Assembly: GCF_000314895.2 (NCBI RefSeq)
Contig: NZ_CM001773.1
Span: 604,437 to 668,436, forward strand
Direction: 5' to 3'
Length of the DNA: 64,000 nucleotides
DNA from: Providencia sneebia DSM 19967
GTDB taxonomy: Bacteria > Pseudomonadota > Gammaproteobacteria > Enterobacterales > Enterobacteriaceae
Part shown: piece after piece, positions 49,707 through 58,969 of the stretch
How the letters are laid out: each line of letters begins with the position of its first letter
Numbering within the stretch: the stretch's first letter is position 1
Translations under genes and position numbers: made by a program
The notes under the pieces: generated by a model
What the model was told of the DNA's origin: nothing
Seen by the model: only the letters and a program-made list of their open reading frames with translations
Databases searched by the model: none

Positions 49707-50536
49707 ATGAAAGCTCGTATTTTAACTACCGCACTACTTGCAGGTCTTGCTCTGGTGGCAAATGTTGCCAATGCAGACAAACTCGATGACATTAAACAAG
49801 CTGGTGTGATCCGTATTTCTGTTTTTGATAGTAATCCTCCATTTGGCTTTATTGACCCACAAACTAAAAAATTAGCGGGTTATGATGTCGATATCGCGCA
49901 GGCTATTGCTGATGATCTTGGCGTTAAACTTGAACTACGCCCAACTAACCCAGCAAATCGTATTCCATTGCTTACATCGGGTAAAGTTGATCTGATTGGC
50001 GCAAATTTCACTATTACGGATGAGCGCGCAAAACAAGTTGATTTCTCAATTCCTGATTTTGCAACAGGTCAGAAATTTATTGCACGTAAAGGTGTATTGA
50101 AAACACCAGATGATATTGCTCCATTGCGTATCGGTGCGGATAAAGGTACTGTGCAGGAAGTGACACTGCGTGAACGTTATCCTGACACAAAAGTCATTTC
50201 ATATGATGATACGCCACAGGCATTTGCTGCTCTACGTAATGGCAATGTCCAAGCAATTACTCAAGATGATGCGAAATTAGTTGGTTTGCTGGGTAACTTA
50301 CCTGAAAAGTAAAAGCTGATTTTGAAATTTCACCATTTAGTATTACGCGTGAATATCAAGCTGTTGCTGCAAGCAAAGGTGAGACTCGCCTAATTGAAAA
50401 TGTGAATGAAACACTATTGAAATTAGAAAAAGAGGGTAAGGCCGACGAGATTTATAATCGCTGGTTTGGTCCAGATACTAAGGCCGCTCAACCTCGAGGC
50501 GAATTTAAATTCGCACCGCTTGACCAGCAAAAATAG
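49707..50536 (+). pseudogene. Periplasmic amino-acid-binding protein of an ABC importer, frameshifted
   Basis: Bacterial solute-binding protein family 3 (polar amino acids). The frame from ATG 49707 (AGGGGTG upstream) gives a signal peptide ending VANA, then LDDIKQAGVIRISVFDSNPP, YDVDIAQAIADDLGVKLEL, and ANFTITDERAKQVDFS, but stops at 50312 after 201 residues. The missing C-terminal lobe continues in another frame (KADFEISPFSITREYQAV through ADEIYNRWFGPDTKAAQPRG) to TAG at 50536. Restoring one base near 50309-50315 (for example TAT AAA for TAAAA) joins them as PEKYKADFE, giving about 276 residues. The permease genes downstream are intact. It is either a real loss-of-function change or a sequencing error. 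Confidence 0.85.
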
Positions 50537-50600
50537 TTTAATATTCAAGTTGGTCATCACTGAACCATTATGTTTAGAGATAAAAAAGAATAAATAATAG

Positions 50601-50628
50601 ATAACCCCGCTTGAAGATGCGGGGTTAT
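50601..50628 (+). terminator. Intercistronic hairpin between binding-protein and permease genes
   Basis: ATAACCCCGC pairs perfectly with GCGGGGTTAT around an eight-base loop, followed by TGGTTTTAT. It lies 64 bases after the binding-protein stop and 25 before the first permease. Confidence 0.75.
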
Positions 50629-50652
50629 TGGTTTTATAAAAAGGCAGCATTT

Positions 50653-51405
50653 ATGTTTGAAAAATTTCTTAGCGGTGATTTCCTGTCACAGCATTTTTTG
50701 GCGCCTGAATACCTCGAATGGTTTGGATATGGTTTTTTGCTGACCATTTGGATTTCAGTGTGCACCATTATTGCTTCTACGCTATTAGGTTTTGTCGTTG
50801 CCTCGGCAAAGGATAGTCAAATCGCTCCACTTCGTTGGGTGGTCAGTATTTATATTTCCATCTTTCGTAATACCCCATTATTGGTACAACTCTTTTTTTG
50901 GTATTTTGCATCGGGTGAAATTTTATCTCCTGATGTTATGGCATGGCTTAATACGCCACATAAAATAGACATTGCTGGAATCGTATTAAGCTGGCCTTCT
51001 TTTGAGTTTTTAGCCGGTTTTGTCGGTTTAACTTTATATACTGTTCCGTTTATTGCAGAAGAGATCCGCTCTGGTATCCGAGGTGTTCGCCAAGGTCAAA
51101 AATACGCCGCTTTTGCACTTGGCTTAACAGGCTGGCAGGCAATGAAATATGTGGTATTGCCGCAAGCTGTTAAAATTGCGATGCCGCCGTTACTCGGTCA
51201 ATATATGAATGTTGTAAAAAATTCATCTTTAACGATGGCCATTGGTGTTGCAGAACTGTCTTATGTTTCGCGTCAAGTGGAAAGCCAAACATTGCAGACT
51301 TTTACTGCTTTTGGTCTTGCTACCGTGTTGTATATTGCGATTATCGCGGTAATGGAAGGTTGGGGACAATGGCGCATGCAACGTAATTTAGAAGTAGGGG
51401 CGTAA
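50653..51405 (+). CDS. Amino-acid ABC transporter permease (HisMQ type)
   Basis: 250 residues with about five predicted helices. The HisMQ-type N-terminal segment WFGYGFLLTIWISVCTIIAS is followed by SIFRNTPLLVQLFFWYF and the coupling loop GVRQGQKYAAFALGLTGWQAMKYVVLPQA. ATG 50653 has AAAAAGG upstream; the frame is open 14 codons earlier but that part lies in the hairpin. Only two bases separate its stop from the next gene. The substrate is probably a polar or acidic amino acid. Confidence 0.88.
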   Translation: MFEKFLSGDFLSQHFLAPEYLEWFGYGFLLTIWISVCTIIASTLLGFVVASAKDSQIAPLRWVVSIYISIFRNTPLLVQLFFWYFASGEILSPDVMAWLNTPHKIDIAGIVLSWPSFEFLAGFVGLTLYTVPFIAEEIRSGIRGVRQGQKYAAFALGLTGWQAMKYVVLPQAVKIAMPPLLGQYMNVVKNSSLTMAIGVAELSYVSRQVESQTLQTFTAFGLATVLYIAIIAVMEGWGQWRMQRNLEVGA

Positions 51406-51407
51406 CA

Positions 51408-52160
51408 ATGGACTTTTCAGTTATTGAGCAAAATTGGCAATATCTTCTATTTGGTGCGTTTCCAAACGGCCCGATAGAAGGGGCAGCGTTGACATTAATT
51501 ATCAGTCTAATTGCGGGGGCAGTTTCAATTGTCCTTGGGACATTAGGTGGTGTGGCTTTAGCGATGCTGCGTGGTTTCTGGATGAACTTGTTTGCAGCTG
51601 TTTTAGGCTTTTTTCGTGCAATTCCTGTCATTATGCTGATCTTTTGGACCTATTTCTTTCTACCTGTTGTATTAGGAACAGAAATTCCAGGGATCGCTTC
51701 TGTCGTTTGTGCTTTAGCATTAATTACTTCGGCATATTTAGCACATGCAGTAAAAGCAGGTATCTTAGCGATAGGAAAAGGGCAATGGCAAGCGGGCTTA
51801 TCATTAGGCTTTAGCCGTTGGCAAGTTTTATGGCAAATTATCTTACCTCAAGCATTACGCATGATGGTACCTTCATTTATCAATCAATGGGTTGCTTTAA
51901 TTAAAGATACTTCATTAGCTTATATTGTCGGTGTGGCTGAACTGTCGTTTTTAGCAACACAGGTAAATAACCGCGAAATGGTCTACCCGTTGGAAGTTTT
52001 CCTGTTTGTTGCGTTAATTTATTTTGTGATGTGTTTAACTTTGGAAATTATTGCCAACCTTGTAGCTAAAAGATTAAGTAATCAACAAGGCGGCGATAAG
52101 TTAGCAGTAAAACGTTCCTTTTTCTTTTGGCGTAGACCAAAATTAGCCTCTGCGTCTTGA
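51408..52160 (+). CDS. Amino-acid ABC transporter permease (second subunit)
   Basis: 250 residues, same fold as its neighbour: PIEGAALTLIISLIAGAVSIVLG, FFRAIPVIMLIFWTYFFLP, and the coupling loop GIDAIGKGQ-type (here AGILAIGKGQWQAGLSLGFS then ILPQALR). The two permeases probably form a heterodimer. No ATPase gene follows; the next gene is an unrelated purine permease behind a terminator. The ATPase must lie elsewhere or be shared. Confidence 0.88.
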   Translation: MDFSVIEQNWQYLLFGAFPNGPIEGAALTLIISLIAGAVSIVLGTLGGVALAMLRGFWMNLFAAVLGFFRAIPVIMLIFWTYFFLPVVLGTEIPGIASVVCALALITSAYLAHAVKAGILAIGKGQWQAGLSLGFSRWQVLWQIILPQALRMMVPSFINQWVALIKDTSLAYIVGVAELSFLATQVNNREMVYPLEVFLFVALIYFVMCLTLEIIANLVAKRLSNQQGGDKLAVKRSFFFWRRPKLASAS

Positions 52161-52170
52161 GTTTCTTATT

Positions 52171-52195
52171 GCGGAAGATTAGCTCTTCCGCTACT
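52171..52195 (+). terminator. Terminator of the amino-acid importer operon
   Basis: GCGGAAGA pairs perfectly with TCTTCCGC around a five-base loop, followed by TACTTTTCTT, ten bases after the permease stop. Confidence 0.85.
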
Positions 52196-52414
52196 TTTCT
52201 TAGATTATTCAAATTAACATTATATTTATATTAATGCTCAAAATGGTTTAACTATCTGATTTTGATTGATTAGACTTAATAAGATTAGTATTGCTAACTG
52301 AAGTTATCATTACGCCTACGATCTGAACTCTACCAATTAAAAATATCTTTTTTTCAACCGGACATAATTCATCCGTTGTATCAGTGTGTTATCACCTTAT
52401 TTGCTCTTTTTAAA

Positions 52415-52430
52415 ACGCAAACGTTTTCTT
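52415..52430 (+). promoter_or_regulatory. PurR operator upstream of adeP
   Basis: ACGCAAACGTTTTCTT is a full match to the PurR consensus ACGCAAACGTTTNCNT. It lies 81 bases before the adenine permease start, so repression by PurR with hypoxanthine or guanine is expected. Confidence 0.88.
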
Positions 52431-52510
52431 TTTTTAATTTTAGCGGTAACACTCTGTATTTGTTTGTTGTAGTATAGGGCGAAAAAAACTTTTTTTGGGC
52501 GCACTATCTA

Positions 52511-53845
52511 ATGAGTAATCAATCTTCTAGTCCTGTACAACAGCAGGGTCTGTTACAACGCTTTTTTAAGCTGCAAGAACATGGCACAACCGCACGAACA
52601 GAGGTTATCGCAGGTATTACGACCTTCTTAACCATGGTTTATATCGTCTTTGTTAACCCACAAATTTTGTCAGTTGCGGGGATGGATATTAAAGCCGTTT
52701 TCGTTACCACATGTTTGATTGCTGCACTCGGCAGTATTTTCATGGGACTGCTTGCTAACTTACCTATTGCTGTCGCACCGGCAATGGGGCTGAATGCCTT
52801 TTTCGCTTTTGTCGTTGTCGGAGCGATGGGTTATTCATGGCAAATTGCGATGGGAGCCGTATTCTGGGGAGCCGTTGGCTTATTTATCCTAACTCTTTTC
52901 CGTATTCGTTACTGGATTATTGCTAATATTCCATTAAGTTTGCGCGTTGGGATCACGAGCGGTATTGGTCTTTTTATTGCCATGATGGGGCTGAAAAACT
53001 CCGGTATTATTGTGCCAAATGAAGATACATTAGTTTCTATCGGAAATTTTACTCAGCATAATGTCTGGCTAGGCGCTTTGGGCTTCTTTATTATTGCTAT
53101 TTTAGCGGCGCGTAATATTCATGCTGCTGTTTTAGTTTCTATTGTGATCACTACATTAATTGGTTTGGCATTAGGTGATGTGCAATATGGAGGCATTTTC
53201 TCTATGCCACCCAGTATTACTACTGTCGTTGGCCAAGTCGATATTATGGGATCGCTTGATCTCGCCCTTTCAGGTGTTATTTTTGCTTTTATGTTAGTTA
53301 ACTTGTTTGACTCATCAGGCACCATGATTGGCGTGACAGATAAAGCTGGTATCACCAATGAACGTGGAACTTTCCCACGTATGAAACAAGCATTATATGT
53401 TGATAGCTTAAGCTCGGTTGCAGGTTCAGCAATGGGAACATCTTCGGTGACTGCGTATATCGAAAGTTCTGCTGGGGTTTCTGTTGGTGGACGTACAGGT
53501 CTAACTGCGATTGTTGTTGGTATTCTATTCTTATTAACGGTATTTATCTCACCACTGGCGGGTATGGTTCCTGCTTACGCAACCGCAGGTGCGTTAATTT
53601 ATGTTGGTGTACTGATGACATCCAGTTTAACGCGCGTGAAATGGAATGATTTGACAGAAGCTGTTCCAGCTTTTATTACTGCCGTCATGATGCCATTTAG
53701 CTTCTCAATCACGGAAGGTATTGCATTGGGTTTCATTGCTTACTGTGTGATGAAAATTGGTACAGGTCGTTGGCGTGACCTCGGATTATGTGTCATTTTA
53801 GTTTCTATTCTATTTATTCTTAAAATGGTATTAGTTGACGCGTAG
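52511..53845 (+). CDS. adeP: AdeP-type adenine permease (NCS2 family)
   Basis: Proton-coupled purine importer in the inner membrane. It has 444 residues (E. coli AdeP/YieG 445) and about 13 helices. Seen: LREHGTTARTEVIAG-like start (here LQEHGTTARTEVIAGITTFLT), AMGLNAFFAFVVV with the NCS2 consensus, DSSGTMIGVTDKAG, GTSSVTAYIESSAGVSVGGR, and VMMPFSFSITEGIALGF. These match E. coli AdeP more closely than the guanine/hypoxanthine paralogues. It stands alone, with a PurR site upstream and a terminator downstream. Confidence 0.92.
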   Translation: MSNQSSSPVQQQGLLQRFFKLQEHGTTARTEVIAGITTFLTMVYIVFVNPQILSVAGMDIKAVFVTTCLIAALGSIFMGLLANLPIAVAPAMGLNAFFAFVVVGAMGYSWQIAMGAVFWGAVGLFILTLFRIRYWIIANIPLSLRVGITSGIGLFIAMMGLKNSGIIVPNEDTLVSIGNFTQHNVWLGALGFFIIAILAARNIHAAVLVSIVITTLIGLALGDVQYGGIFSMPPSITTVVGQVDIMGSLDLALSGVIFAFMLVNLFDSSGTMIGVTDKAGITNERGTFPRMKQALYVDSLSSVAGSAMGTSSVTAYIESSAGVSVGGRTGLTAIVVGILFLLTVFISPLAGMVPAYATAGALIYVGVLMTSSLTRVKWNDLTEAVPAFITAVMMPFSFSITEGIALGFIAYCVMKIGTGRWRDLGLCVILVSILFILKMVLVDA

Positions 53846-53861
53846 TTACTGATCTTAATAA

Positions 53862-53883
53862 ACGGCTCTTTTTTTAGAGCCGT
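53862..53883 (+). terminator. Terminator of adeP
   Basis: ACGGCTCT pairs perfectly with AGAGCCGT around a TTTTTT loop, 17 bases after the stop. The following sequence, ATTCTTAT, is only moderately T-rich. Confidence 0.75.
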
Positions 53884-54123
53884 ATTCTTATAACTCACTT
53901 ATTACTTTGTTATTTCTCTCTCTATTATTTTTATAAATTCCATTTATACCTTACAAAATTAACCGACTTGTAGGGCGTTTTCCTACTAATCCGCGCTATA
54001 ATCAATTGTAGTAAATAAGCAAAACACAAAAAAACTGTTTTAATTAATGTGTAAATACTTTCACCGCTGGTGGGATTCTGCTAGATTCCGCAGCAGAAAC
54101 TGACTTTATCAAGGTATCAGATC

Positions 54124-54651
54124 ATGAATTCACCAAATAAACCAGCCAATAAAACCGCAGGTAAACTTAAGAAAAAATATCGTAAAACAAAAGAAGAGCT
54201 GAACGCAGAAGGCCGTGCACGCAAACGTGCGAAAAAACACAGTGGCCATAAATCAGGAAATCGCTATCAAGATAAATCATCGGGTGGTCAAAACGGTAAT
54301 CAAAATCAATCCATTGACCCGCGTTTAGGCAGTAAAAAACCTGTGCCATTAATTATGGATGATAAGGTTGTTGCGAAACCGCTAGTGGCACCAAAAGAGC
54401 CTGTTGCAAAAGTGAAATTATCACCAGAGCAAGAGCTGGAAATGTTAGAGCAAGATGATCGTTTAGATAGCTTGTTAGCGCGCCTTGAAGATGGCGAAAC
54501 GATCACAGAAAAAGAGCAGCAGTATATTGATACATGCTTAGATCGTATTGATGAATTGATGGCTATCTTAGGCATTGAATTTACAGATGAAGAAGAAGAG
54601 GAAGATGAAGAAAAGCTTGATGACATCATGCGTATTCTAAAAAGTAAGTAA
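54124..54651 (+). CDS. yihI: YihI, Der GTPase-activating protein
   Basis: Stimulates GTP hydrolysis by the ribosome-assembly GTPase Der (EngA). It has 175 residues (E. coli 169). The N-terminal half is Lys/Arg-rich and probably disordered (KKKYRKTKEELNAEGRARKR), followed by DPRLGSKKPVPL, then the helical core ELEMLEQDDRLDSLLARLEDGE and TCLDRIDELMAILGIEFTD, then an acidic run DEEEEEDEE. It is upstream of hemN, as in E. coli. Confidence 0.93.
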   Translation: MNSPNKPANKTAGKLKKKYRKTKEELNAEGRARKRAKKHSGHKSGNRYQDKSSGGQNGNQNQSIDPRLGSKKPVPLIMDDKVVAKPLVAPKEPVAKVKLSPEQELEMLEQDDRLDSLLARLEDGETITEKEQQYIDTCLDRIDELMAILGIEFTDEEEEEDEEKLDDIMRILKSK

Positions 54652-54663
54652 TCCCTTCTTAAT

Positions 54664-54692
54664 ATCCCTGTCAGTAGAATACTGATGGGGAT
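54664..54692 (+). terminator. Hairpin after yihI
   Basis: ATCCC and TCAGTA pair with TACTGA and GGGAT, separated by a TG/TG internal loop, around GAA. It lies 12 bases after yihI. The tail is not T-rich, so it may be a processing or partial termination signal. Confidence 0.45.
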
Positions 54693-54870
54693 TGTCTAAA
54701 TTTAAAGCAATCAATGCTAACTTTAGCGTTACATCAACATGGCTGACCTCTCAAAAAATTATAATCCATTTTATGTGATATGATATGTATAATAATTCGC
54801 CATTAAAATAATATATAAGATGCCGTCCGTAGGTGAATTTTAGGCAATAGGGCGCAATTGAGGAGTGTTA

Positions 54871-56244
54871 ATGTCAGAGCAAAATATCGTTTGGGATCTT
54901 TCTCTTATCCAAAAATATAATTATTCAGGGCCGCGTTATACATCTTATCCAACGGCTTTGGAGTTTAATCAGGATTATGATGAAAGTGCATTTATTGCAG
55001 CAACACAACGTTATCCTGATAATCCATTATCACTTTATGTCCATATCCCTTTTTGCCATAAGCTGTGCTATTTCTGTGGTTGTAATAAATTAATTACCCG
55101 CCAAAAACATAAAGCAGATGAATATTTACGGGTAATTGAAAAAGAGATCAGTCAACGTGCTGCATTATTAAAAAATCGTACTGTGACACAAATGCATTGG
55201 GGTGGTGGGACACCCACATATTTAGATAAATCCCAAGTTAGCCATTTAGTTTCTGTGCTCAAAACACATTTTCATTTCGCTGATGACGTTGAAATGTCAA
55301 TTGAAGTTGATCCACGCGAAATTGAATTGGATATGATTAATCATTTGCGTAAAGAAGGGTTTAATCGCCTGAGCATGGGTGTGCAGGATTTTAATAAAGA
55401 AGTACAAATGCTGGTTAACCGTGAACAGGATGAGGAATTTATTTTTGCATTGATTAAACGAGCAAAGGAAATAGGTTTTACCTCGACCAGTATTGACCTG
55501 ATTTATGGCCTACCTAAGCAAACACCAGAAAGTTTCGCATTTACGCTGAAAAAAGTGATTGAGCTGTCACCAGATCGTTTAAGTGTTTTTAATTATGCAC
55601 ATTTACCCAATTTATTTGCGGCTCAGCGTAAAATTAAAGATGAAGATTTACCAAGTGCAGAGCAAAAACTCGATATTTTGCAGGAGACGATTGCAACATT
55701 AACGGGAGCAGGTTACCAGTTTATTGGTATGGATCACTTTGCTAAACCGCAAGATGAACTGGCTGTCGCACAGCGAGAAGGCATTTTACATCGAAATTTC
55801 CAAGGTTATACCACACAAGGAAATTGTGACTTATTGGGGTTAGGTGTTTCCGCAATTAGCATGTTGGGTGATAGCTATGCACAAAATCAAAAAGATTTAA
55901 AAACCTATTATGCGCAGGTTGAAGAACAAGGAAACGCCTTGTGGCGAGGCTTATCATTGACCGAAGATGATTGCTTGCGCCGTGATGTCATTAAAACATT
56001 GATTTGTAATTTCCAGTTAAATTTCGCGCAAATTGAAGCATTGTACCCGATTGATTTTAAAGCCTACTTTGCTGAAGATTTAGAATTACTTAAACCAATG
56101 GAAGAGGATGGATTAGTTGATGTGACAGAACAAGGTATTTACGTCACACCTCAAGGCCGTCTACTCATCCGCAATATTTGCATGTGTTTTGATGTATATT
56201 TACGCAGTCAGATGCGCCAGCGTCAATTTTCACGTGTGATTTAA
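54871..56244 (+). CDS. hemN: HemN, oxygen-independent coproporphyrinogen III oxidase
   Basis: Radical-SAM enzyme that converts coproporphyrinogen III to protoporphyrinogen IX without oxygen. It has 457 residues, as in E. coli. The cluster-binding cysteines are Cys62, Cys66 and Cys69 in HIPFCHKLCYFCGCNK, with the extra Cys71 conserved in HemN. YTSYPTALEF, HWGGGTPTYL and SIEVDPREIE are present. ATG 54871 is preceded by AGGAG; a GTG six bases earlier overlaps that site. Confidence 0.97.
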   Translation: MSEQNIVWDLSLIQKYNYSGPRYTSYPTALEFNQDYDESAFIAATQRYPDNPLSLYVHIPFCHKLCYFCGCNKLITRQKHKADEYLRVIEKEISQRAALLKNRTVTQMHWGGGTPTYLDKSQVSHLVSVLKTHFHFADDVEMSIEVDPREIELDMINHLRKEGFNRLSMGVQDFNKEVQMLVNREQDEEFIFALIKRAKEIGFTSTSIDLIYGLPKQTPESFAFTLKKVIELSPDRLSVFNYAHLPNLFAAQRKIKDEDLPSAEQKLDILQETIATLTGAGYQFIGMDHFAKPQDELAVAQREGILHRNFQGYTTQGNCDLLGLGVSAISMLGDSYAQNQKDLKTYYAQVEEQGNALWRGLSLTEDDCLRRDVIKTLICNFQLNFAQIEALYPIDFKAYFAEDLELLKPMEEDGLVDVTEQGIYVTPQGRLLIRNICMCFDVYLRSQMRQRQFSRVI

Positions 56245-56303
56245 CTAAGTGAAAGCGATGAGGCTCTTTTTATACTGAGCCTCATAGATTTAAATTTAGT
56301 TTT

Positions 56304-57737
56304 TTACTCAATCCCTAACTCTTTTAGCTTACGAGTTAGCGTATTTCTTCCCCATCCTAATAATCGAGCGGCTTCCTGCTTATGGCCTTGAGTATATTTT
56401 AAGGCACAAGTTAACATGGTGTATTCCAATAAAGAGGTTGCTTGAGTAAGTAAATCTTCTTTACCCTCAGTTAATGCATCTTCTGTCCAACGTTCCAGTA
56501 ATTCTGACCATGTTATGTTAGAACTCGTTGTCGTGATTGACTCCGACATACCTTCATTTTGGGCTGAGTGGTTAATCAAATCCTCAGGTAAGTCTTGCGG
56601 CAAAATTTCTTGGCTCGCTGCCATAACTGTTAACCAACGGCAGACATTTTCGAGCTGTCGGACATTTCCAGACCAATAGTAGCGCTGTAAAATTCGCTCG
56701 CTATCTGGGTGCAAAATTTTGCTATCAACACCAAGTTCTTTGGCCGTATTTTGTAAAAAATGGTGTGCGAGGCGAGGAATATCTTCTGTTCTTTCGCGTA
56801 AAGGTGGTAACTGAACTCGGATAACATTCAAACGATGGAATAAATCTTCTCGAAACAGACCTTCTGTAACGCGTTTCTCAAGATCTTGGTGGGTCGCTGC
56901 AATAATACGAACATCAACTTTAACTGGGGTGTAACCACCAATACGATAGAATTGACCTTCTGCTAATACTCGTAATAATCGAGTCTGTACATCAAGTGGC
57001 ATATCTCCGATTTCATCTAAGAAAAGCGAACCGCCATTTGCTTGCTCAAAACGGCCTTGCCGCACTTGATTAGCGCCTGTAAATGCGCCTTTTTCATGGC
57101 CGAATAATTCAGATTCAATTAAATCTTTTGGAATGGCAGCCATGTTCAATGCAATAAATGGGGCATTTGCTCGAGGGCTATGTTGATGCAGCGCATGTGC
57201 AACTAGCTCTTTACCTGTGCCAGATTCGCCGTTAATGAGCACGCTGATTGAGGAACGGGAAAGGCGACCAATAATGCGATAAACCTCTTGCATTGCGGGT
57301 GCTTCACCTATCATTGTTGATACGCTATCTACGTTTTGCTTAGGATCTCTTTCAATTTGGCTTTGTTCTCGGCGGTGGCTGAGAGCACGCTCCACTAATG
57401 CTACAGTTTCATCAATATCAAAAGGTTTAGGCAAGTAATCAAACGCACCAGATTGGTAAGCATTCACTGCGGCATCAAGGTCTGAATGTGCTGTCATTAT
57501 AATAATGGGTAGCAAAGGATGCGACTGTTTTAGCTGATTGAGAAGGGCTAAGCCATCGATACCGGGCATTCGAATATCAGAGAGTAAAACATCAGGATGA
57601 TCGTTTTCTAATGCAGCAAGAACGGCGTCCGCGCTATCGAAGCATGTACAATTAAACGATGCACTATTTAAGGCGCGTTCAAGCACCCAACGAATAGAAC
57701 TGTCATCATCGACAACCCAAATTTTTCCTTGTTGCAT
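56304..57737 (-). CDS. glnG: GlnG (NtrC), nitrogen response regulator
   Basis: Sigma-54-dependent activator of nitrogen-assimilation genes. It has 477 residues (E. coli 469). The receiver domain has Asp54 in LLSDIRMPGIDG. The AAA+ domain carries Walker A GESGTGKE, the sigma-54 contact motif GAFTGA in GHEKGAFTGANQ, and Walker B GGSLFLDEIGD. The C-terminal Fis-type HTH is GHKQEAARLLGWGRNTLTRKL. It is nine bases downstream of glnL, at the end of glnALG. Confidence 0.97.
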   Translation of the reverse strand: MQQGKIWVVDDDSSIRWVLERALNSASFNCTCFDSADAVLAALENDHPDVLLSDIRMPGIDGLALLNQLKQSHPLLPIIIMTAHSDLDAAVNAYQSGAFDYLPKPFDIDETVALVERALSHRREQSQIERDPKQNVDSVSTMIGEAPAMQEVYRIIGRLSRSSISVLINGESGTGKELVAHALHQHSPRANAPFIALNMAAIPKDLIESELFGHEKGAFTGANQVRQGRFEQANGGSLFLDEIGDMPLDVQTRLLRVLAEGQFYRIGGYTPVKVDVRIIAATHQDLEKRVTEGLFREDLFHRLNVIRVQLPPLRERTEDIPRLAHHFLQNTAKELGVDSKILHPDSERILQRYYWSGNVRQLENVCRWLTVMAASQEILPQDLPEDLINHSAQNEGMSESITTTSSNITWSELLERWTEDALTEGKEDLLTQATSLLEYTMLTCALKYTQGHKQEAARLLGWGRNTLTRKLKELGIE

Positions 57738-57746
57738 CGTTATCTC

Positions 57747-58796
57747 CTATTTTTTGATTGGTAGATAAATAGAAAATTCGGTATGACCAGGCCAACTCGT
57801 GAACTCAATTTTTCCTGCATGCTGATCAACTAAACTATGGACAATAGATAAGCCAAGCCCTGTTCCCCCTGAACGCCCACTGACCATGGGATAGAATAAA
57901 GTATCTTGGATTGCCAGTGGAATGCCGGGTCCATTGTCTTCAATATCAATTCTGGCGGCCAAACGGTAGCGTTCGCCTTGAAGCATGACTTGAAAAGCGG
58001 TGCGAGTGCGCAATGTGATAGAGCCACCTGTATCAGATAGAGCTTGCAGTGCATTGCGAATAATATTCAATAAAACTTGCTCTATTTGATCAGGATAATA
58101 TTCAAGATCGGGCAGGCTTGGATCATAATCACGATTCAATATGACATTGCTTGGCTTTTCTAGGGAAACTAATCGAACAATATTTTCTACACTGTGGTGA
58201 ATACTTTGTAATGTCTTTGGACCTGGATATTGTGGGCCAAGTAATCTATCAACTAATGCGCGTAAGCGATCAGCTTGTTCAATAATGACTTGTGTATATT
58301 CATTTAATTGTGGATCGGGTAGTGCTTTAGCAAGTAGCTGTGCGGCACCACGTAAACCACCTAATGGGTTTTTAATTTCATGTGCAAGTCCGCGAATCAG
58401 TTCTCTTGCGGCTAATTGTTGTGCATTCTGAGCCTGCTCTTGACTGAATTTACGTTGGCTATCTAATTGAGAAAGCTCAAGTAAAATAAATTGTGTAGAG
58501 AAGGGCTGGGCGCTAAGAGACATCACATGAGAGTGATTATTAAAGACAAGAGTGACTTCGTTATCTGTAAAACTGTGCCCTGCTTTTAAACTGTTAAGCA
58601 TCAACTCTTCATCTAAAGAACAATAGCTAAAAAGTACTGGCAGGGGGGTTCCGTATATCTTGCGTTGGCTTTGAGCCAAAATTTCTAAAGCGGCATGATT
58701 GGCATAATGGATAACGAGATCATAATCCATGATTAAAACGCTATTGATGAGTGAATCAAGAATATATTCGGGGGCTGGCAAATGTTCGGTTTTCAT
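57747..58796 (-). CDS. glnL: GlnL (NtrB), nitrogen sensor histidine kinase
   Basis: Cytoplasmic kinase/phosphatase that controls NtrC in response to PII. It has 349 residues, as in E. coli. An N-terminal PAS domain ([21 protein letters not shown]) is followed by the phospho-acceptor His139 in [22 protein letters not shown]-box [17 protein letters not shown] and [11 protein letters not shown] 58796 has GGAGCGG upstream and fits the E. coli length; the frame is open six codons earlier. An NtrC site lies just upstream. Confidence 0.97.
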   Translation of the reverse strand: MKTEHLPAPEYILDSLINSVLIMDYDLVIHYANHAALEILAQSQRKIYGTPLPVLFSYCSLDEELMLNSLKAGHSFTDNEVTLVFNNHSHVMSLSAQPFSTQFILLELSQLDSQRKFSQEQAQNAQQLAARELIRGLAHEIKNPLGGLRGAAQLLAKALPDPQLNEYTQVIIEQADRLRALVDRLLGPQYPGPKTLQSIHHSVENIVRLVSLEKPSNVILNRDYDPSLPDLEYYPDQIEQVLLNIIRNALQALSDTGGSITLRTRTAFQVMLQGERYRLAARIDIEDNGPGIPLAIQDTLFYPMVSGRSGGTGLGLSIVHSLVDQHAGKIEFTSWPGHTEFSIYLPIKK

Positions 58797-58809
58797 GTCA
58801 TTCCGCTCC

Positions 58810-58826
58810 TGCACTATTTTGGTGCA
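58810..58826 (-). promoter_or_regulatory. NtrC site upstream of glnL
   Basis: TGCACTATTTTGGTGCA is a perfect dyad matching the NtrC consensus TGCACYNNNNNGGTGCA. It lies 14 bases before the glnL start, where it can repress the internal glnL promoter, as known in E. coli. Confidence 0.88.
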
Positions 58827-58909
58827 TTATACTTGATTTTCCCAACAAAGCTGTAATGTAAGTCGAATTAGTCTTAGAGAGATAACCTAACAAGGCGTAG
58901 AGAGAAAAG

Positions 58910-58928
58910 GCCCCATCAGAGATGGGGC
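58910..58928 (-). terminator. Terminator after glnA
   Basis: GCCCCATC pairs perfectly with GATGGGGC around AGA, followed on the minus strand by CTTTTCTCT. It lies 42 bases after the glnA stop and would limit read-through into glnLG. Confidence 0.88.
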
Positions 58929-58969
58929 AAATATTTCACGGCAACAAAGACTAGCAGTGGAACGGCGTG

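Noticed and set aside
52161-52510. Purine riboswitch upstream of adeP
   Set aside because: The region lacks the conserved purine aptamer loops, and a perfect PurR operator already explains purine control.
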